Shown: positions 18,406 through 29,388, counted from the first letter of the stretch. The stretch: DNA of 64,000 nucleotides from an uncultured Propionibacteriaceae bacterium (GCA_937926975.1 CALBCJ010000041.1:1-64000); one strand, 5' to 3'. The notes: a model not told the origin generated them from the letters alone. Made by a program: numbers and translations.

Positions 18406-18804
18406 GTGAGCTGGTTTGCGACCGTCCACCGTGTCTCTGGGGAGCGGGCCTCCTGGGTGGCTTACGTCGACGCCGACGACGAAGTCTACGTCTGGTCGCC
18501 GGATCTGGGTAGGTTTGCCAGGAGCGAAGGCCTTACCGCTGACCTGGACTGGGCACAGAACCTGACCTATGTGCCGATCTCACCCGAGAGAGCCAGGCAC
18601 CTGTGCGATGAGGGGGTCGTGGGGCGCATCCAGGGATCCGCCACCGACTGGGTGCGCGATGAGCTCGAGTCTGCACCCTCGGTGGCCCTCGACGCAGTTC
18701 TGCCCAGCGGAGCCTCCGTGCCGGGGAATGCCGAGACACCCCGACCCGCTCCGCAGCCACCTGGCCGGGCGGCGTCCGCTGATGAGGGTTTGCTCCGCTG
18801 CTAG
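18406..18804 (+). CDS. Hypothetical protein
   Basis: A 132-residue soluble protein that I do not recognise. It begins at GTG 18406, 5 nt after GGGAGG. The first 90 residues look folded (SWFATVHRVSGERASWVAYVD, ending near VRDELESAP), and the last 35 are Pro/Ala-rich and probably disordered. No signal peptide or membrane segment is visible. It lies at the edge of a less GC-rich patch and faces the HD/RelA-SpoT-like gene, with 90 bp between their 3' ends. Small unassigned proteins of this sort are common in accessory loci; no function is proposed. Confidence 0.6.
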   Translation: MSWFATVHRVSGERASWVAYVDADDEVYVWSPDLGRFARSEGLTADLDWAQNLTYVPISPERARHLCDEGVVGRIQGSATDWVRDELESAPSVALDAVLPSGASVPGNAETPRPAPQPPGRAASADEGLLRC

Positions 18805-18894
18805 CAGCCGTGACGACTCGCAGTACCGGGGCGGTCGTTGGCTCTGGCCGTTGTGATGTCTAGGTGTACCAGCCTAGTCAGGTGTTGCGCAGGT

Positions 18895-20025
18895 CTAGGA
18901 GCCAGAGGCGGGGGCCAGGTAGGTCTTAATGCTGACTCGGCGATCTGCGAACCGTAGGGTCTCGACCGCAGGGCTTGGGACCTGTTCCCAGGCCTGCACT
19001 CGTTGGGGCCAGAGCCGGCGTCGAGCGCGACGATCCTGGCGGTACTGCTCATAGAGCTCACGGGTGACCTGCTTGGCGAGCATGGACTCAGGCGAGTCGA
19101 ACTGCGGCTCGACCGGGATCGCTTGGGCGGCATCGGGTCTCAGCACCGCATGGATGCCCTTGTAGGGGCTCCCATCGTAGTAGCTGTGCTCTAGCGCCAG
19201 GCACTGCCAGCCCTCGGACCGGGCATCGTCTAGTAGGGCGTTCGCTCGGTCCGCGAGGCAGCCAACGCGGTCTACAACGGTGTACCGGGCAATGTCAGGG
19301 ATGTCTGGGAAGCCCGTGGGCAACGGTGTGCTGCGAATCTTGCGGGCGAGGCTGTCAGGCGACTTGATGCGGTGCTGGAGGTGGCTGAGTTGGGCCGAGC
19401 CGCTCCAGCGGACCCATCGCTCGACGGACTCGGTCACGATGGGCTCCATCATGGATGCACGGTGAATCTGTGTCAGGGCGTACTCCGCGATGGCCAGCGG
19501 GTACACCCAGTAGACCCAGAGAGGGTGGCTTTGCCGTTCCTCTGACCAGGCGATGGGTTCGTCTGGGCATGAGGGAGGAAGAAGGTCGACAGTGTCACTG
19601 GTCGAGAAGACTCCGAGAGCGGCCCGGTAGCTGTCGTACGTCGTGCGTAGTGAAGTCCGAAGAGGCTCGGGAATGCTGTGCATGCGGTCCTCGCGCTGAT
19701 TGTCCGCAAGAGTTGCCCGCTTCACGGTTGCAGCATCGGGGGAGCTCAGGATCCGTGCCAGATAAGCAGCAGTCGACTCGTCCGGACCACGGGTCAGAAG
19801 GAGCAGGAGGTGGCGAAGGTCCTCGCGCACATGCTCCACTGTTGCAGACGGAACCGTCGTCGCCTTCATGAGGTGGTGAAGCCAGGCTGCCTCCACCAGG
19901 GGGAGGTGGTCCAGGAAAGCCAGCCGGTCGGCCACCCGCTGCAAGTGGTCCACGAGAGGGCTACCGTCCAGGTCGAGGGATGCGCTGTGGATCTGGCATG
20001 CCAGGTCCTTCGACGGTAGGTGCAC
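18895..20025 (-). CDS. HD-domain protein with C-terminal RelA/SpoT-like nucleotidyltransferase domain
   Basis: A 376-residue protein. Residues ~1-140 match the HD fold of RelA/SpoT hydrolases: H13, then DGSPLVDHLQRVADRL with H27, a WLHHLM segment where the HD pair is expected (H50-H51, so Asp is replaced by His), and LADN with D108. Residues ~215-335 resemble the RelA/SpoT synthetase or toxin-type fold: RIKSPDSLARKI, DIARYTVV, YKGIHAVLR, then VEPQFDSPESMLAKQ followed by a LYEQYR helix. The last part is closest to toxin-associated members. The protein lacks TGS and ACT domains of housekeeping Rel and is much shorter (~376 versus ~750). GTG 20025 is the only reasonable start and has a weak ribosome binding site. 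Local GC is visibly lower than in neighbouring genes, suggesting acquisition. It could make or remove (p)ppGpp-like signals or modify tRNA; that is inference. Confidence 0.65.
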   Translation of the reverse strand: MHLPSKDLACQIHSASLDLDGSPLVDHLQRVADRLAFLDHLPLVEAAWLHHLMKATTVPSATVEHVREDLRHLLLLLTRGPDESTAAYLARILSSPDAATVKRATLADNQREDRMHSIPEPLRTSLRTTYDSYRAALGVFSTSDTVDLLPPSCPDEPIAWSEERQSHPLWVYWVYPLAIAEYALTQIHRASMMEPIVTESVERWVRWSGSAQLSHLQHRIKSPDSLARKIRSTPLPTGFPDIPDIARYTVVDRVGCLADRANALLDDARSEGWQCLALEHSYYDGSPYKGIHAVLRPDAAQAIPVEPQFDSPESMLAKQVTRELYEQYRQDRRARRRLWPQRVQAWEQVPSPAVETLRFADRRVSIKTYLAPASGS

Positions 20026-20064
20026 AGCAAGATTCTCATGGCGACCCGGGGATGCTGTCCACCC

Positions 20065-20084
20065 CCCGACTGGTGCTGGTCGGG
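20065..20084 (-). terminator. Weak hairpin after the glycosyltransferase operon
   Basis: The stem CCCGAC/GTCGGG (20065-20070 with 20079-20084) has an 8-nt loop. It lies about 40 bases downstream of the GT2-GtrA stop codon. Only 6 bp and no T tract, so a weak candidate. Confidence 0.3.
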
Positions 20085-20125
20085 AGGATCCAGCCCGGCT
20101 CGGAACGCAGTCGTGGCCGTCTTCC

Positions 20126-21340
20126 TCACCGCCGACCCATGGCGAGGCGCAGCGCCAGGAACCGCAGCAGGGTGGCGGTGGCGTTGGCGACGGTGAGCAC
20201 CGCGGCCTCGACCCAGCGCCCCGCGTCTGGCGCCAGGCTGTGCAGCGCCAGCAGAGACCCGCTGGTCAGCCCCAGCGCCACCAGAAAGGCCAGCAGCCCG
20301 GTCGCGTGGTGGCCGAGCAGGCCCTGGCGGCCCCGTACCCCGAAGGTGAACAGCCGGTTGGCGGCGGTGTTCGCGACCGCGGTCAGCACCAGGGAGACCA
20401 GGTTCGCGGCCTGGGCGCCGAGCACCGGGCGCATCACCAGGTACAGCGCGAAGTACGCCAGCGTCGATGCCACCCCGACCGCCCCAAACCGCAGCAGCTG
20501 ACCCAGCAGGCCGGCAGGGACCCCCGGCACCGGGGCCGGCTGCCGCGGCCGGGCCAGCTCGCGGCGCAGCTGGGCCACCGGAATCCGGCCGCTGCCCAGC
20601 CCCCGCAGCAGCCGCCACACCCCGCGCAGGTCCTCGACCGCGGTGGACACGATGTCCACCGTGGTGCCCGGGTCGTCGACCCAGTCCACCGGGACCTCGT
20701 GGATCCGCAGGCCGGCCCGCTGGGCCAGCACCAGCAGCTCGGTGTCGAAGAACCAGCCGGTGTCCTCCACGAGCGGCAGCAGCCGCTGAGCCACGTCCCG
20801 GCGCACCGCCTTGAAGCCGCACTGGGCGTCGGAGAACGAGGCCCGCAGACTGCTGCGCAGGATCAGGTTGTAGCAGCGGGAGACCAGCTCCCGCTTCGGT
20901 CCCCGAACGACCCGGGAGCCGCGCGCCAGCCGGGTCCCGATCGCGATGTCTGAGTGCCCGCTGACCAGGGGCGCCAGCAGCGGCAGGAGGGCAGCGAGAT
21001 CGGTCGACAGGTCCACGTCGAGGTACGCCACGACATCGGCCTCGCTGGCCATCCAGACCTGCTTCAGGGCCCGGCCGCGCCCCTTGGCGTCGAGGTGCAC
21101 CGCCCGTACCCCGCTCAGCTCGTCAGCCAGCCGGGTCGCGATCGCCCAGGTGCTGTCGGTGGAGGCGTTGTCGGCGATGGTCACCGTGCACGGGTACGGC
21201 AGGGCGTGGTCGATGTAGCTGGTCAGGGTCCGGACCGACCGCTCCAGGTCGACCTCCTCGTTGTAGACCGGGACCACCACCTCGACCGTGGCCTGACGCA
21301 GCTCGGGGACCGGGCTGGCGGCGGTGTGCAGTGCTGTCAT
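20126..21340 (-). CDS. GT2 glycosyltransferase fused to GtrA-like membrane domain
   Basis: About 404 residues. The N-terminal ~240 residues are a family 2 glycosyltransferase of the dolichyl/polyprenyl-phosphate mannosyltransferase type (VEVVVPVYNEE, then YLDVDLSTDL with the metal-binding acidic motif, then DAQCGFKA and GWFFDTELL). The C-terminal ~125 residues contain four hydrophobic helices of a GtrA-like flippase. Such proteins make a polyprenyl-phosphate sugar on the inner face and help move it across the membrane. Start ATG 21340 is preferred because GGGAG lies 8 nt upstream; GTG 21358 or ATG 21355 would overlap the previous stop. It follows the GT39-like gene in the same operon, a pairing seen in B. 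subtilis ykcC/ykcB and in actinobacteria. Confidence 0.9.
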   Translation of the reverse strand: MTALHTAASPVPELRQATVEVVVPVYNEEVDLERSVRTLTSYIDHALPYPCTVTIADNASTDSTWAIATRLADELSGVRAVHLDAKGRGRALKQVWMASEADVVAYLDVDLSTDLAALLPLLAPLVSGHSDIAIGTRLARGSRVVRGPKRELVSRCYNLILRSSLRASFSDAQCGFKAVRRDVAQRLLPLVEDTGWFFDTELLVLAQRAGLRIHEVPVDWVDDPGTTVDIVSTAVEDLRGVWRLLRGLGSGRIPVAQLRRELARPRQPAPVPGVPAGLLGQLLRFGAVGVASTLAYFALYLVMRPVLGAQAANLVSLVLTAVANTAANRLFTFGVRGRQGLLGHHATGLLAFLVALGLTSGSLLALHSLAPDAGRWVEAAVLTVANATATLLRFLALRLAMGRR

Positions 21341-21354
21341 GTCGTCGTCTCCCA

Positions 21355-23541
21355 TCACTTCGGCGTCGTCAGGTCGTACACGGTCACCGAGCCGACCGTG
21401 GTCGCGGTGTAGGTCTGGGCCACCCAGGAGCTGATCTGGGCGGAGGTTCCGCCGGCCCCCTGCGGGCCGCCGAGGCTGCCGCTGATGAAGTAGTGGACTC
21501 GGCCGTCCGCGACATAGCGCTGGAACTGCTCCAGCGTCGGGTACGGGTCGGAGCCGTTGAAGCCGCCGATCGCCATCACCGCGTGGCCGGTGCCCAGCTG
21601 GTAGCTGGCTGCGTTCTGGGCACCGGTGGTAGCCGCGACCCAGGTGTACTGGTCGGCGTCGGCGCTCAGCAGCGTCACCATCTCCTGCGACACCCGAGTC
21701 CCGCCGAGCAGCCCGCCAGGACCGCCCTGACCAGGCCCTTCTCCCGACCCAGGGCCGGGCTGGCCGTCAGCTCCAGCCTGAGGCTGGCCGCCGGGTGCCT
21801 GACCGTCGGGGCCTGGGGCCTGACCGTTCTGGCCTCCTGGGGCCTGACCCTGACCGTCCGGGCCGGGGGCCTGACCGCCGGGGCCGGGTGCCTGGCCGTT
21901 CTGGCCGGCCGGGTCCTCACCAGGCACCGGCCCCGGGGCTCCTCGGTCCCTGCGCCTGTCGGTCCCCTCGCCCGGGCCGCGCCCGCCGGGACCGCTCTGC
22001 TCGCCGGAGAGGCCGCTGCGGGCCGGGCCGGCGGTCACGATCGAGCCGGTGTGCGGAGTCAGCATGGTGTTCACCGAGTACGCGGCCGGCCCGGCCAGCA
22101 GCCCGGCCACCGCCAGCGCCAGCGCCACCGTGCTGACCGCTGCCCGTGCCGGGCGGACGAGCAGGGCCACCGCAGCCAGCACCAGCACCACGGCCGCCGC
22201 GACCGAGACCACCAGGTACGTGCCGCCGGGGACCGTGGCCAGGGCCACCCCCCAGGCAGCAGAGACCAGCGCCGCAGCGGCAAGCCCGACTCGGGCCAGC
22301 AGCCGGTCCCGGTGCGCCCAGGCCACCGCACCGCCGACAGCGACCGTGCCGCCGATCGCCGGGGCCAGCGCCACCGTGTAGTAGTCGTGGTAGATCCCGG
22401 CCATGAAGCTGAAGACCGCGGCGGTGACCACCAGCCAGCTCCCGAACAGCGCCAGCGCTCCCGCGGTCCGGGTCTGGGAGGTCTCGGTGCCGGCCCGCAG
22501 CGTGGTCGCCCAGGCGCGGCGGCCGAGCAGCACGAACCCGATCACCGCCAGCAGCAGGGCCGCCGGGATCAGCCACGACACCATCTCCCCGGAGACAGTG
22601 GTGAACATCCGCCCGATCCCGGTCTGGCCCCAGCGCCCACCGGCCCCACCCGGGCCGCCGCCGACCGAGCCCGTCTCGTTGCCGTTGAGCCGGCCGAGGC
22701 CGTTGTAGCCGAAGGTGAGCTCGAGGACCGAGTTGGTCTGCGAGCCACCCACGTACGGGCGCCACGAGGCTGGGACCAGCTCGACAATCGCGATCCACCA
22801 GCCGAAAGCGGCCACCATCGCGGCACTGGCCACCACCAGGTCGACGACCTTCTTGCGCCACGGTGCTGGGGCGGCGACCGCGTACCCGACCAGCAGCGAC
22901 GGCAGCAGCACGAAGGCCTGCAGCATCTTGGCCAGGAAACCAAGGCCGACCATCGCCCCGGCCGCCGCCAGCCAGCGCCGGGAGGCGGTCTCGGCGGCCC
23001 GCAGGGTCAGCGCGGCAGCAGCCGTGCAGCAGAAGACCAGCAGCGCGTCGGGGTTGTTGAACCGGAACATCAGCGTCGCCGCCGGGGTCAGTGCGAAGAC
23101 CAGCGCCGCCACGATCCCCGCCCAGTGGGCCCGGGCCGGGGTCGTCGTCAGCCCAGCCCGCTCAGCCAGCGGCCCGGTCAGCGAGCGCCGTACGGTCTGG
23201 TACAGGACCGCCGCGGTCGCTACTCCGAGCAGCGCCTGGGGCAGCAGAATGCTCCAGGGGCTGAGCCCGAAGACCCGGACCGACAAGGACATCAGCCACA
23301 GCGAACCGGGTGTCTTGTCAACGGTGATGGCATTGCCAGAGTCGAGCGAGCCAAAGAAGAAGGCCTTCCAGGACTCGGCCCCGGCCTGCGCCGCCGCCGA
23401 GTAGAAGGAGTTGGCGTAGCCCGAGGACCCCAGGTCGTACGTGTACAGGGCGAGGGTCGCCAGCAGTACCGCAGCCAGAGAGACGCGCACGGTGCGGCGA
23501 GACACGGAGCCCGGCTCGGACAGGGTTTCAGTAGTAGTCAC
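21355..23541 (-). CDS. GT39/ArnT-like polytopic glycosyltransferase
   Basis: About 728 residues from GTG 23541. The signature DKTPGSLWLMSLSVRVFGLS with SWKAFFFGSLDSGNAI is typical of YkcB/ArnT-like C-type glycosyltransferases, which transfer a sugar from a polyprenyl-phosphate donor to a cell-envelope acceptor outside the membrane. About twelve transmembrane helices fill residues 20-520. They are followed by a Gly/Pro/Gln-rich linker (GQAPGPDGQ repeats, ~545-610) and a soluble C-terminal domain of about 110 residues ending in TVGSVTVYDLTTPK. The donor is probably supplied by the downstream GT2-GtrA protein. The start is divergent from the DinB-like gene with an 87-bp gap. The two-component genes beyond it may control envelope modification. 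Confidence 0.88.
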   Translation of the reverse strand: MTTTETLSEPGSVSRRTVRVSLAAVLLATLALYTYDLGSSGYANSFYSAAAQAGAESWKAFFFGSLDSGNAITVDKTPGSLWLMSLSVRVFGLSPWSILLPQALLGVATAAVLYQTVRRSLTGPLAERAGLTTTPARAHWAGIVAALVFALTPAATLMFRFNNPDALLVFCCTAAAALTLRAAETASRRWLAAAGAMVGLGFLAKMLQAFVLLPSLLVGYAVAAPAPWRKKVVDLVVASAAMVAAFGWWIAIVELVPASWRPYVGGSQTNSVLELTFGYNGLGRLNGNETGSVGGGPGGAGGRWGQTGIGRMFTTVSGEMVSWLIPAALLLAVIGFVLLGRRAWATTLRAGTETSQTRTAGALALFGSWLVVTAAVFSFMAGIYHDYYTVALAPAIGGTVAVGGAVAWAHRDRLLARVGLAAAALVSAAWGVALATVPGGTYLVVSVAAAVVLVLAAVALLVRPARAAVSTVALALAVAGLLAGPAAYSVNTMLTPHTGSIVTAGPARSGLSGEQSGPGGRGPGEGTDRRRDRGAPGPVPGEDPAGQNGQAPGPGGQAPGPDGQGQAPGGQNGQAPGPDGQAPGGQPQAGADGQPGPGSGEGPGQGGPGGLLGGTRVSQEMVTLLSADADQYTWVAATTGAQNAASYQLGTGHAVMAIGGFNGSDPYPTLEQFQRYVADGRVHYFISGSLGGPQGAGGTSAQISSWVAQTYTATTVGSVTVYDLTTPK

Positions 23542-24116
23542 GGTCCTGACCCTGGCGCTCCAGGTTGTGGACCCGGTGGCCAGCGCCTGTGAGCCACCTG
23601 TGAGCGGCGCCCGGCGTAGGCTGGAGGCATGCCTACCGCCACAGATGTCCTGCTCGAGGCACACTCCCGGGTGCGGGGGCTGGTGGCCGGGGCCCTCGCC
23701 GGGCTCAGCCCCGAGCAGCTGGCCGCCCAGCCAGACCTGGGGCAGGGGCCCGGGAACTCGATCGGCTGGCTGGTGTGGCACCTGACCCGGCAGGAGGACG
23801 TCCAGGTCGCCGGTATCCGCGGCGGCGGTGAGGTCTGGGACCAGACCTGGCGGGAGCGGCTGGCGCTGCCGTACCCGGTCGAGGCGATGGGGTACGGGAT
23901 GTCAGCGGCCGATGTGGCCCGGTTCCCGGCCGTCGCGCCGGAGCCGCTGCTCGCCTACCAGGAGACGGTCGCCACGGCGACCCAGAGCTTCGTCGGCAGC
24001 CTGGGGGAGGCGGACCTGGAGCGGGTCGTCGACACCCGCTGGGACCCGCCGGTGACCTGCCTGGTCCGGCTGGTGAGCATCGTGGACGACGCCGTCCAGC
24101 ACGCCGGGCAGGCGGC

Positions 24117-25624
<1,508 letters not shown>

Positions 25625-25628
<4 letters not shown>

Positions 25629-26359
25629 TCGACCGCCGGTCGCAGCACGTACCCGGCGCCTCGCAGGGTGTGAATCATAGGAGCCCGTCCGGCATCAATC
25701 TTCTTGCGCAGGTACGAGATGTACAGCTCGACCACGTTAGCCTGCCCGCCGAAGTCGTAGCTCCAGACCCGGTCCAGGATCTGCGCCTTCGACAGCACCC
25801 GGCGCGGGTTGCGCATCAGGTACCGCAGCAGCTCGAACTCGGTGGCCGTCAGCGAGATCTCCTGCCCGCCGCGGCTCACCTCGTGCGAGTCCTCGTCCAG
25901 GGTCAGGTCGCCCACGACGAGCTGGGAGTCGGGCCGTGCGACGGTGGCGCCGGTACGACGCAGCAGCCCCCGCATCCGGGCGATCACCTCCTCCAGCGAG
26001 AACGGCTTGGTGACGTAGTCGTCGCCGCCGGCGGTGAGCCCGCCCACCCGGTCCTCGACCGCGTCCTTGGCGGTCAGGAAGAGCACCGGGACGTCGGGCA
26101 GCTCGGCCCGGACCCGTCGCATCACCTCCAGACCGTCGAAGTCGGGCAGCATCATGTCGAGGACCAGCGCGTCGGGGCGGACCTCGCGGGCCACCTTCAC
26201 CGCCTCGGTGCCGCTGGCCGCAGTGGAGACGTCCCAGCCCTCGTACCGCATCGCCATCGACAGCAGCTCGGTCAGGCTGGCCTCGTCGTCGACGGTCAGC
26301 ACCCGGATCGGGCTGCCGTCGGGCCGGGTGAGCTCGTCATGGGCGTCAGGTCGTGCCAT
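25625..26359 (-). CDS. OmpR/PhoB-family response regulator
   Basis: A 244-residue transcription factor. The receiver domain has the acidic pair D24-D25, phosphoacceptor D68 in LVLDMMLPDFDG and the switch Lys in YVTKPFS. The C-terminal winged-helix domain contains LTATEFELLRYLMRNP, VWSYDFGGQANVVELYISYLRKK and the terminal IHTLRGAGYVL hairpin. Start ATG 26359 is chosen because AGGA lies 8 nt upstream; ATG 26368 would sit on that ribosome binding site. It is the first gene of a regulator-kinase pair, coupled through ATGA. It probably controls envelope genes nearby. Confidence 0.95.
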
Positions 26360-26424
26360 GGCACGCATCCTGTCAGCCCGAGCCAGCCGTCGGCTAGGTG
26401 CTGGCTGTGTGTTTGCTGTGAGTG

Positions 26425-26871
26425 CTAGGCGGGCTCGTACTCGTCCACGACCGGGCTGGACCGCCGGCGGAGCAAGAGCCGGTCGACACTCACCCGTCCG
26501 GAGCCGAAGACCGTCAGCAGCAGCGCCAGCACCGCCAGGACCGAGGAGTACTCGTAGCCGTTGCTGAGGACGGCCAGGCCGTTGCGCCACCGGATCCAGA
26601 GCACGACCATCGTGAACTCGACCACGAACAGCCCGGCCACGGCGGGGGTCAGGATGCCGAGGATGAGCATCACCCCACCGAGGACCTCCAGCACCACCGC
26701 GCCCCAGGCGAAGAGCAGCGGCTCCGGCAGGCCGTACTGGGCGAGGTACTCAGCCTGCGTGCTGACCCCGGACTGCCACCGGGTCCAGCCGTGGTAGACC
26801 ATGACCGCGCCGAAGACCAGCCGGGCCAGGAGCAGCCCCAGGTCCTGGAGCAGCTTGACCGTCGTCTGCAT
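26425..26871 (-). CDS. DoxX-family membrane protein
   Basis: A 148-residue protein with four hydrophobic helices of the DoxX family (LLLARLVFGAVMVYHGWTR, WGAVVLEVLGGVMLILGI, AVAGLFVVEFTMVVLWIRW, SVLAVLALLLTVF). The conserved early Arg and Tyr-His-Gly are present. DoxX-like proteins are associated with thiosulfate/quinone chemistry or oxidative-stress protection, but most have no proven role. It ends about 65 bp before the response regulator start on the same strand, so co-transcription is possible. Divergent from the penicillin-binding protein. Confidence 0.88.
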   Translation of the reverse strand: MQTTVKLLQDLGLLLARLVFGAVMVYHGWTRWQSGVSTQAEYLAQYGLPEPLLFAWGAVVLEVLGGVMLILGILTPAVAGLFVVEFTMVVLWIRWRNGLAVLSNGYEYSSVLAVLALLLTVFGSGRVSVDRLLLRRRSSPVVDEYEPA

Positions 26872-27028
26872 CGGTTCCCCTTCCCGGGACCCACCGTAGC
26901 CCGACTCCAGCAGTCCTGGCAGGCACGAGGCCTGACGGGCGCGCGATTATCTCACAGTGAGCGCGGCGGCGGAAGGGGAGCTGGTGCGGCCCATGAGAGG
27001 AAGTCGCGATTCCTGGGCTCGGCACGCA

Positions 27029-27034
27029 TACTCT
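27029..27034 (+). promoter_or_regulatory. Candidate -10 element of a leaderless PBP transcript
   Basis: TACTCT ends 5 nt before GTG 27040, and no Shine-Dalgarno precedes the GTG. The spacing fits transcription starting at or next to the start codon. No convincing -35 is visible. Confidence 0.4.
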
Positions 27035-27039
27035 TAACC

Positions 27040-29388
27040 GTGGATGATCGTCTCCGGCAGTCCAGGGCCACGCTGGCGTCCAAGATCGGCTCCAAGGCCT
27101 ACGCGACCGCCATGTTCGCTGTCGTCAGTGCGCTGGCTGGGGCGCTGGTGGCAGCGGCACTGGTCCCGGTAGTGCTGCTGCTGGACCGTGGGGTCGAGCT
27201 CGGCACCGCCGGGCTGGAGAACCTGCCGGCGGCGCTGGACACACCGCCCGACGCTGAGCAGAGCGTGATCTACCTGGCCAACGGGGAGCCGCTGGCCGTG
27301 CTGTACCAGGAGAACCGGATCCCGGTCACCCTGGCCGAGATCTCGCCGTACATGAAGGCGGCGCAGCTGGCGATCGAGGACCACCGCTTCTACGAGCACG
27401 GCGCTATCGACCTCAAGGGCACCCTGCGGGCCTTCGCCCGCAACACGGCCGGCGGCTCCACCCAGGGTGGCTCGACGCTGACCCAGCAGTACGTGAAGCA
27501 GGTCCAGATCGAGGCGGCCGTCGCCCGGGGCGACAAGGAGGGAGTCGAGGCGGCCCAGGCCCCCACCTACGAGCGCAAGATCCGCGAGATGCGGTACGCG
27601 GTCGCGGTCGAGAAGAAGTACTCCAAGGACGAGATCCTGGAGCGCTACCTGAACATCGCCTACTACGGCTACGGCGCGTACGGGGTGGAGGTGGCTGCCC
27701 GGCGCTACTTCGGCACCACCGCTGCCCAGCTCACCCTCTCCCAGGCCGCGATGATCGCCGGGATCGTGCAGAACCCGAACATTGACCCGTGGCGGCGCCC
27801 GGAGCGGGCGCTGGAGCGGCGCAACGTGGTGCTGAACCGGATGGCCGAGCTGGGGATGGCCCAGCAGGAGGAGGTGGACCTCGCCAAGGCCGAGGACTTC
27901 GACCGGACCAAGGTCCAGCACCCGAACCAGGGCTGCTCGGCGCCGAACGTGCGCTACCCGTTCATGTGCGACTACGTGGTCCGGACCCTGCTCAACAACC
28001 CGGCCCTGGGCGGCACCCTCAGTGAGCGGCAGAGCGCGATCATGCGGGGCGGGCTGCGGGTCTGGACCAAGATCGACCCCGGGATGATGGACGCGGCCCA
28101 GAAGCGGCTGAGCGCGCTGGTGGCCCCCACCGACCCGGTGATCTCGACCATGGTGATGGTGCAGCCAGGCACCGGGCTGATCCTGGCGATGGCCCAGAAC
28201 CGGCCCGTGATGGGCGGTAACGCCGCCGTCGGGGAGACCTCGTACAACTATGCGGTCGAGGCCGGGATGGGCGGCGCCGAGGGGTACCAGGCTGGGTCCA
28301 CGTTCAAGACCTTCACGGTGGCCAACGCCCTGAACCGGGGGATCTCGCCGAGCACCCGGTTCCAGGCCCCGCAGACCATGGAGTTCCGCGGCCGGAAGTT
28401 CCTCACCTGCGACTCGGCGGGCAACGACATCAGGTTCACGTACAACGCCCCGTACAGCCCGCACAACTCGACCGGCGCCTTCGCGGACATCGACATGTAC
28501 AAGGCGACCGAGATGTCGGTGAACACGTACTTCATCCAGCTGGAGCAGGTGGCGGGGATCTGCCAGTCGGCCCGGATGGCTGACATGCTGGGGGTGAAGC
28601 TGTCGAGCGGCAAGAGCCTGGAGTCGGAGTACGCCTGGTACCCGTCGTTCACGCTGGGGATCGCGGAGGTGTCGCCGCTGTCGATGGCGACTGCGTACGC
28701 GACCCTGGCCGCCCGCGGGGTGCGCTGCGACCCGATCATCGTGGAGCGGGTCACGACCCGGACCGGCGCCGAGGTGGAGACCCCGGGAGGCAACTGCCGC
28801 CAGGTGCTGGACCCCCAGGTGGCGGACGGGGTGAACGAGATCCTGTCGCGGGTGATGACGAACGGCACCGGCCGGGGCGTGAGAACCGCGGACGGACGGC
28901 CGCAGGCCGGCAAGACCGGGACGACCGACTCCAACGCGGCGGTCTGGTTCGCCGGGTACACCCCGAACCTGGCCGGGATCGCGATGATCGCCGTCGACAA
29001 GAACCCTCGCTACCAGGAGTTCTGGGCCAAGCGGGGGGGCTCGCTGCAGGGCCTGCGGATGTCGACCCCGGCCCGGATGGAGCTCAACGGCTCCGGCTCG
29101 GGTGATGCCGGGCGGATCTGGACCCCGGTCATGGAGGCGGCTCTGGAGAACCTGCCGAAGGTCGGTTTCACGGCTCCTTCGGCGCGCGTGACCAGCAACC
29201 AGGGCGGGGCCCCGTCGGTGGGCGGAATGTCGTACCCGCAGGCCCGGCAGGCGCTGCAGGAGGCTGGCTACACCGTGGTCCAGCGGTCGGTGTCGAGCAG
29301 CCGCCCCCGCGGCACCTGGCTGGGTACGTACCGGTGCTCGGGCAAGGTCTGCTACATGGACGTCTCCTCCGGCGCCCGGGGCCGGTGA
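27040..29388 (+). CDS. Class A penicillin-binding protein (transglycosylase/transpeptidase) with PASTA domain
   Basis: About 782 residues from GTG 27040. One transmembrane helix (~25-50) anchors a GT51 glycosyltransferase domain with catalytic E113 in EDHRFYEHG, then GGSTLTQQYVKQ and EILERYLNIAYYGYGAYG. The transpeptidase domain has nucleophile S420 in STFK, S493-V-N495 and K625-T-G627, a complete active site. Residues ~710-765 form a PASTA-like domain (SYPQARQALQEAGYTVV). It polymerises and crosslinks peptidoglycan outside the membrane and resembles actinobacterial PonA-type enzymes. The frame stays open far upstream over the DoxX gene, but that part is a shadow. A TACTCT hexamer just before the GTG suggests a leaderless message. 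Confidence 0.94.
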   Translation: MDDRLRQSRATLASKIGSKAYATAMFAVVSALAGALVAAALVPVVLLLDRGVELGTAGLENLPAALDTPPDAEQSVIYLANGEPLAVLYQENRIPVTLAEISPYMKAAQLAIEDHRFYEHGAIDLKGTLRAFARNTAGGSTQGGSTLTQQYVKQVQIEAAVARGDKEGVEAAQAPTYERKIREMRYAVAVEKKYSKDEILERYLNIAYYGYGAYGVEVAARRYFGTTAAQLTLSQAAMIAGIVQNPNIDPWRRPERALERRNVVLNRMAELGMAQQEEVDLAKAEDFDRTKVQHPNQGCSAPNVRYPFMCDYVVRTLLNNPALGGTLSERQSAIMRGGLRVWTKIDPGMMDAAQKRLSALVAPTDPVISTMVMVQPGTGLILAMAQNRPVMGGNAAVGETSYNYAVEAGMGGAEGYQAGSTFKTFTVANALNRGISPSTRFQAPQTMEFRGRKFLTCDSAGNDIRFTYNAPYSPHNSTGAFADIDMYKATEMSVNTYFIQLEQVAGICQSARMADMLGVKLSSGKSLESEYAWYPSFTLGIAEVSPLSMATAYATLAARGVRCDPIIVERVTTRTGAEVETPGGNCRQVLDPQVADGVNEILSRVMTNGTGRGVRTADGRPQAGKTGTTDSNAAVWFAGYTPNLAGIAMIAVDKNPRYQEFWAKRGGSLQGLRMSTPARMELNGSGSGDAGRIWTPVMEAALENLPKVGFTAPSARVTSNQGGAPSVGGMSYPQARQALQEAGYTVVQRSVSSSRPRGTWLGTYRCSGKVCYMDVSSGARGR

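Noticed and set aside
20026..20125. Possible tRNA or small RNA gene
   Set aside because: No cloverleaf or T-loop sequence; only a weak hairpin that fits a terminator.
21331..23592. Plus-strand open frame of about 750 codons over the GT39-like gene
   Set aside because: Low-complexity antisense product; the minus strand has clear transmembrane glycosyltransferase motifs.
26422..27039. N-terminal extension of the penicillin-binding protein frame
   Set aside because: Overlaps the DoxX gene antisense and encodes His/Asp/Gln-rich sequence; the anchor helix follows GTG 27040.
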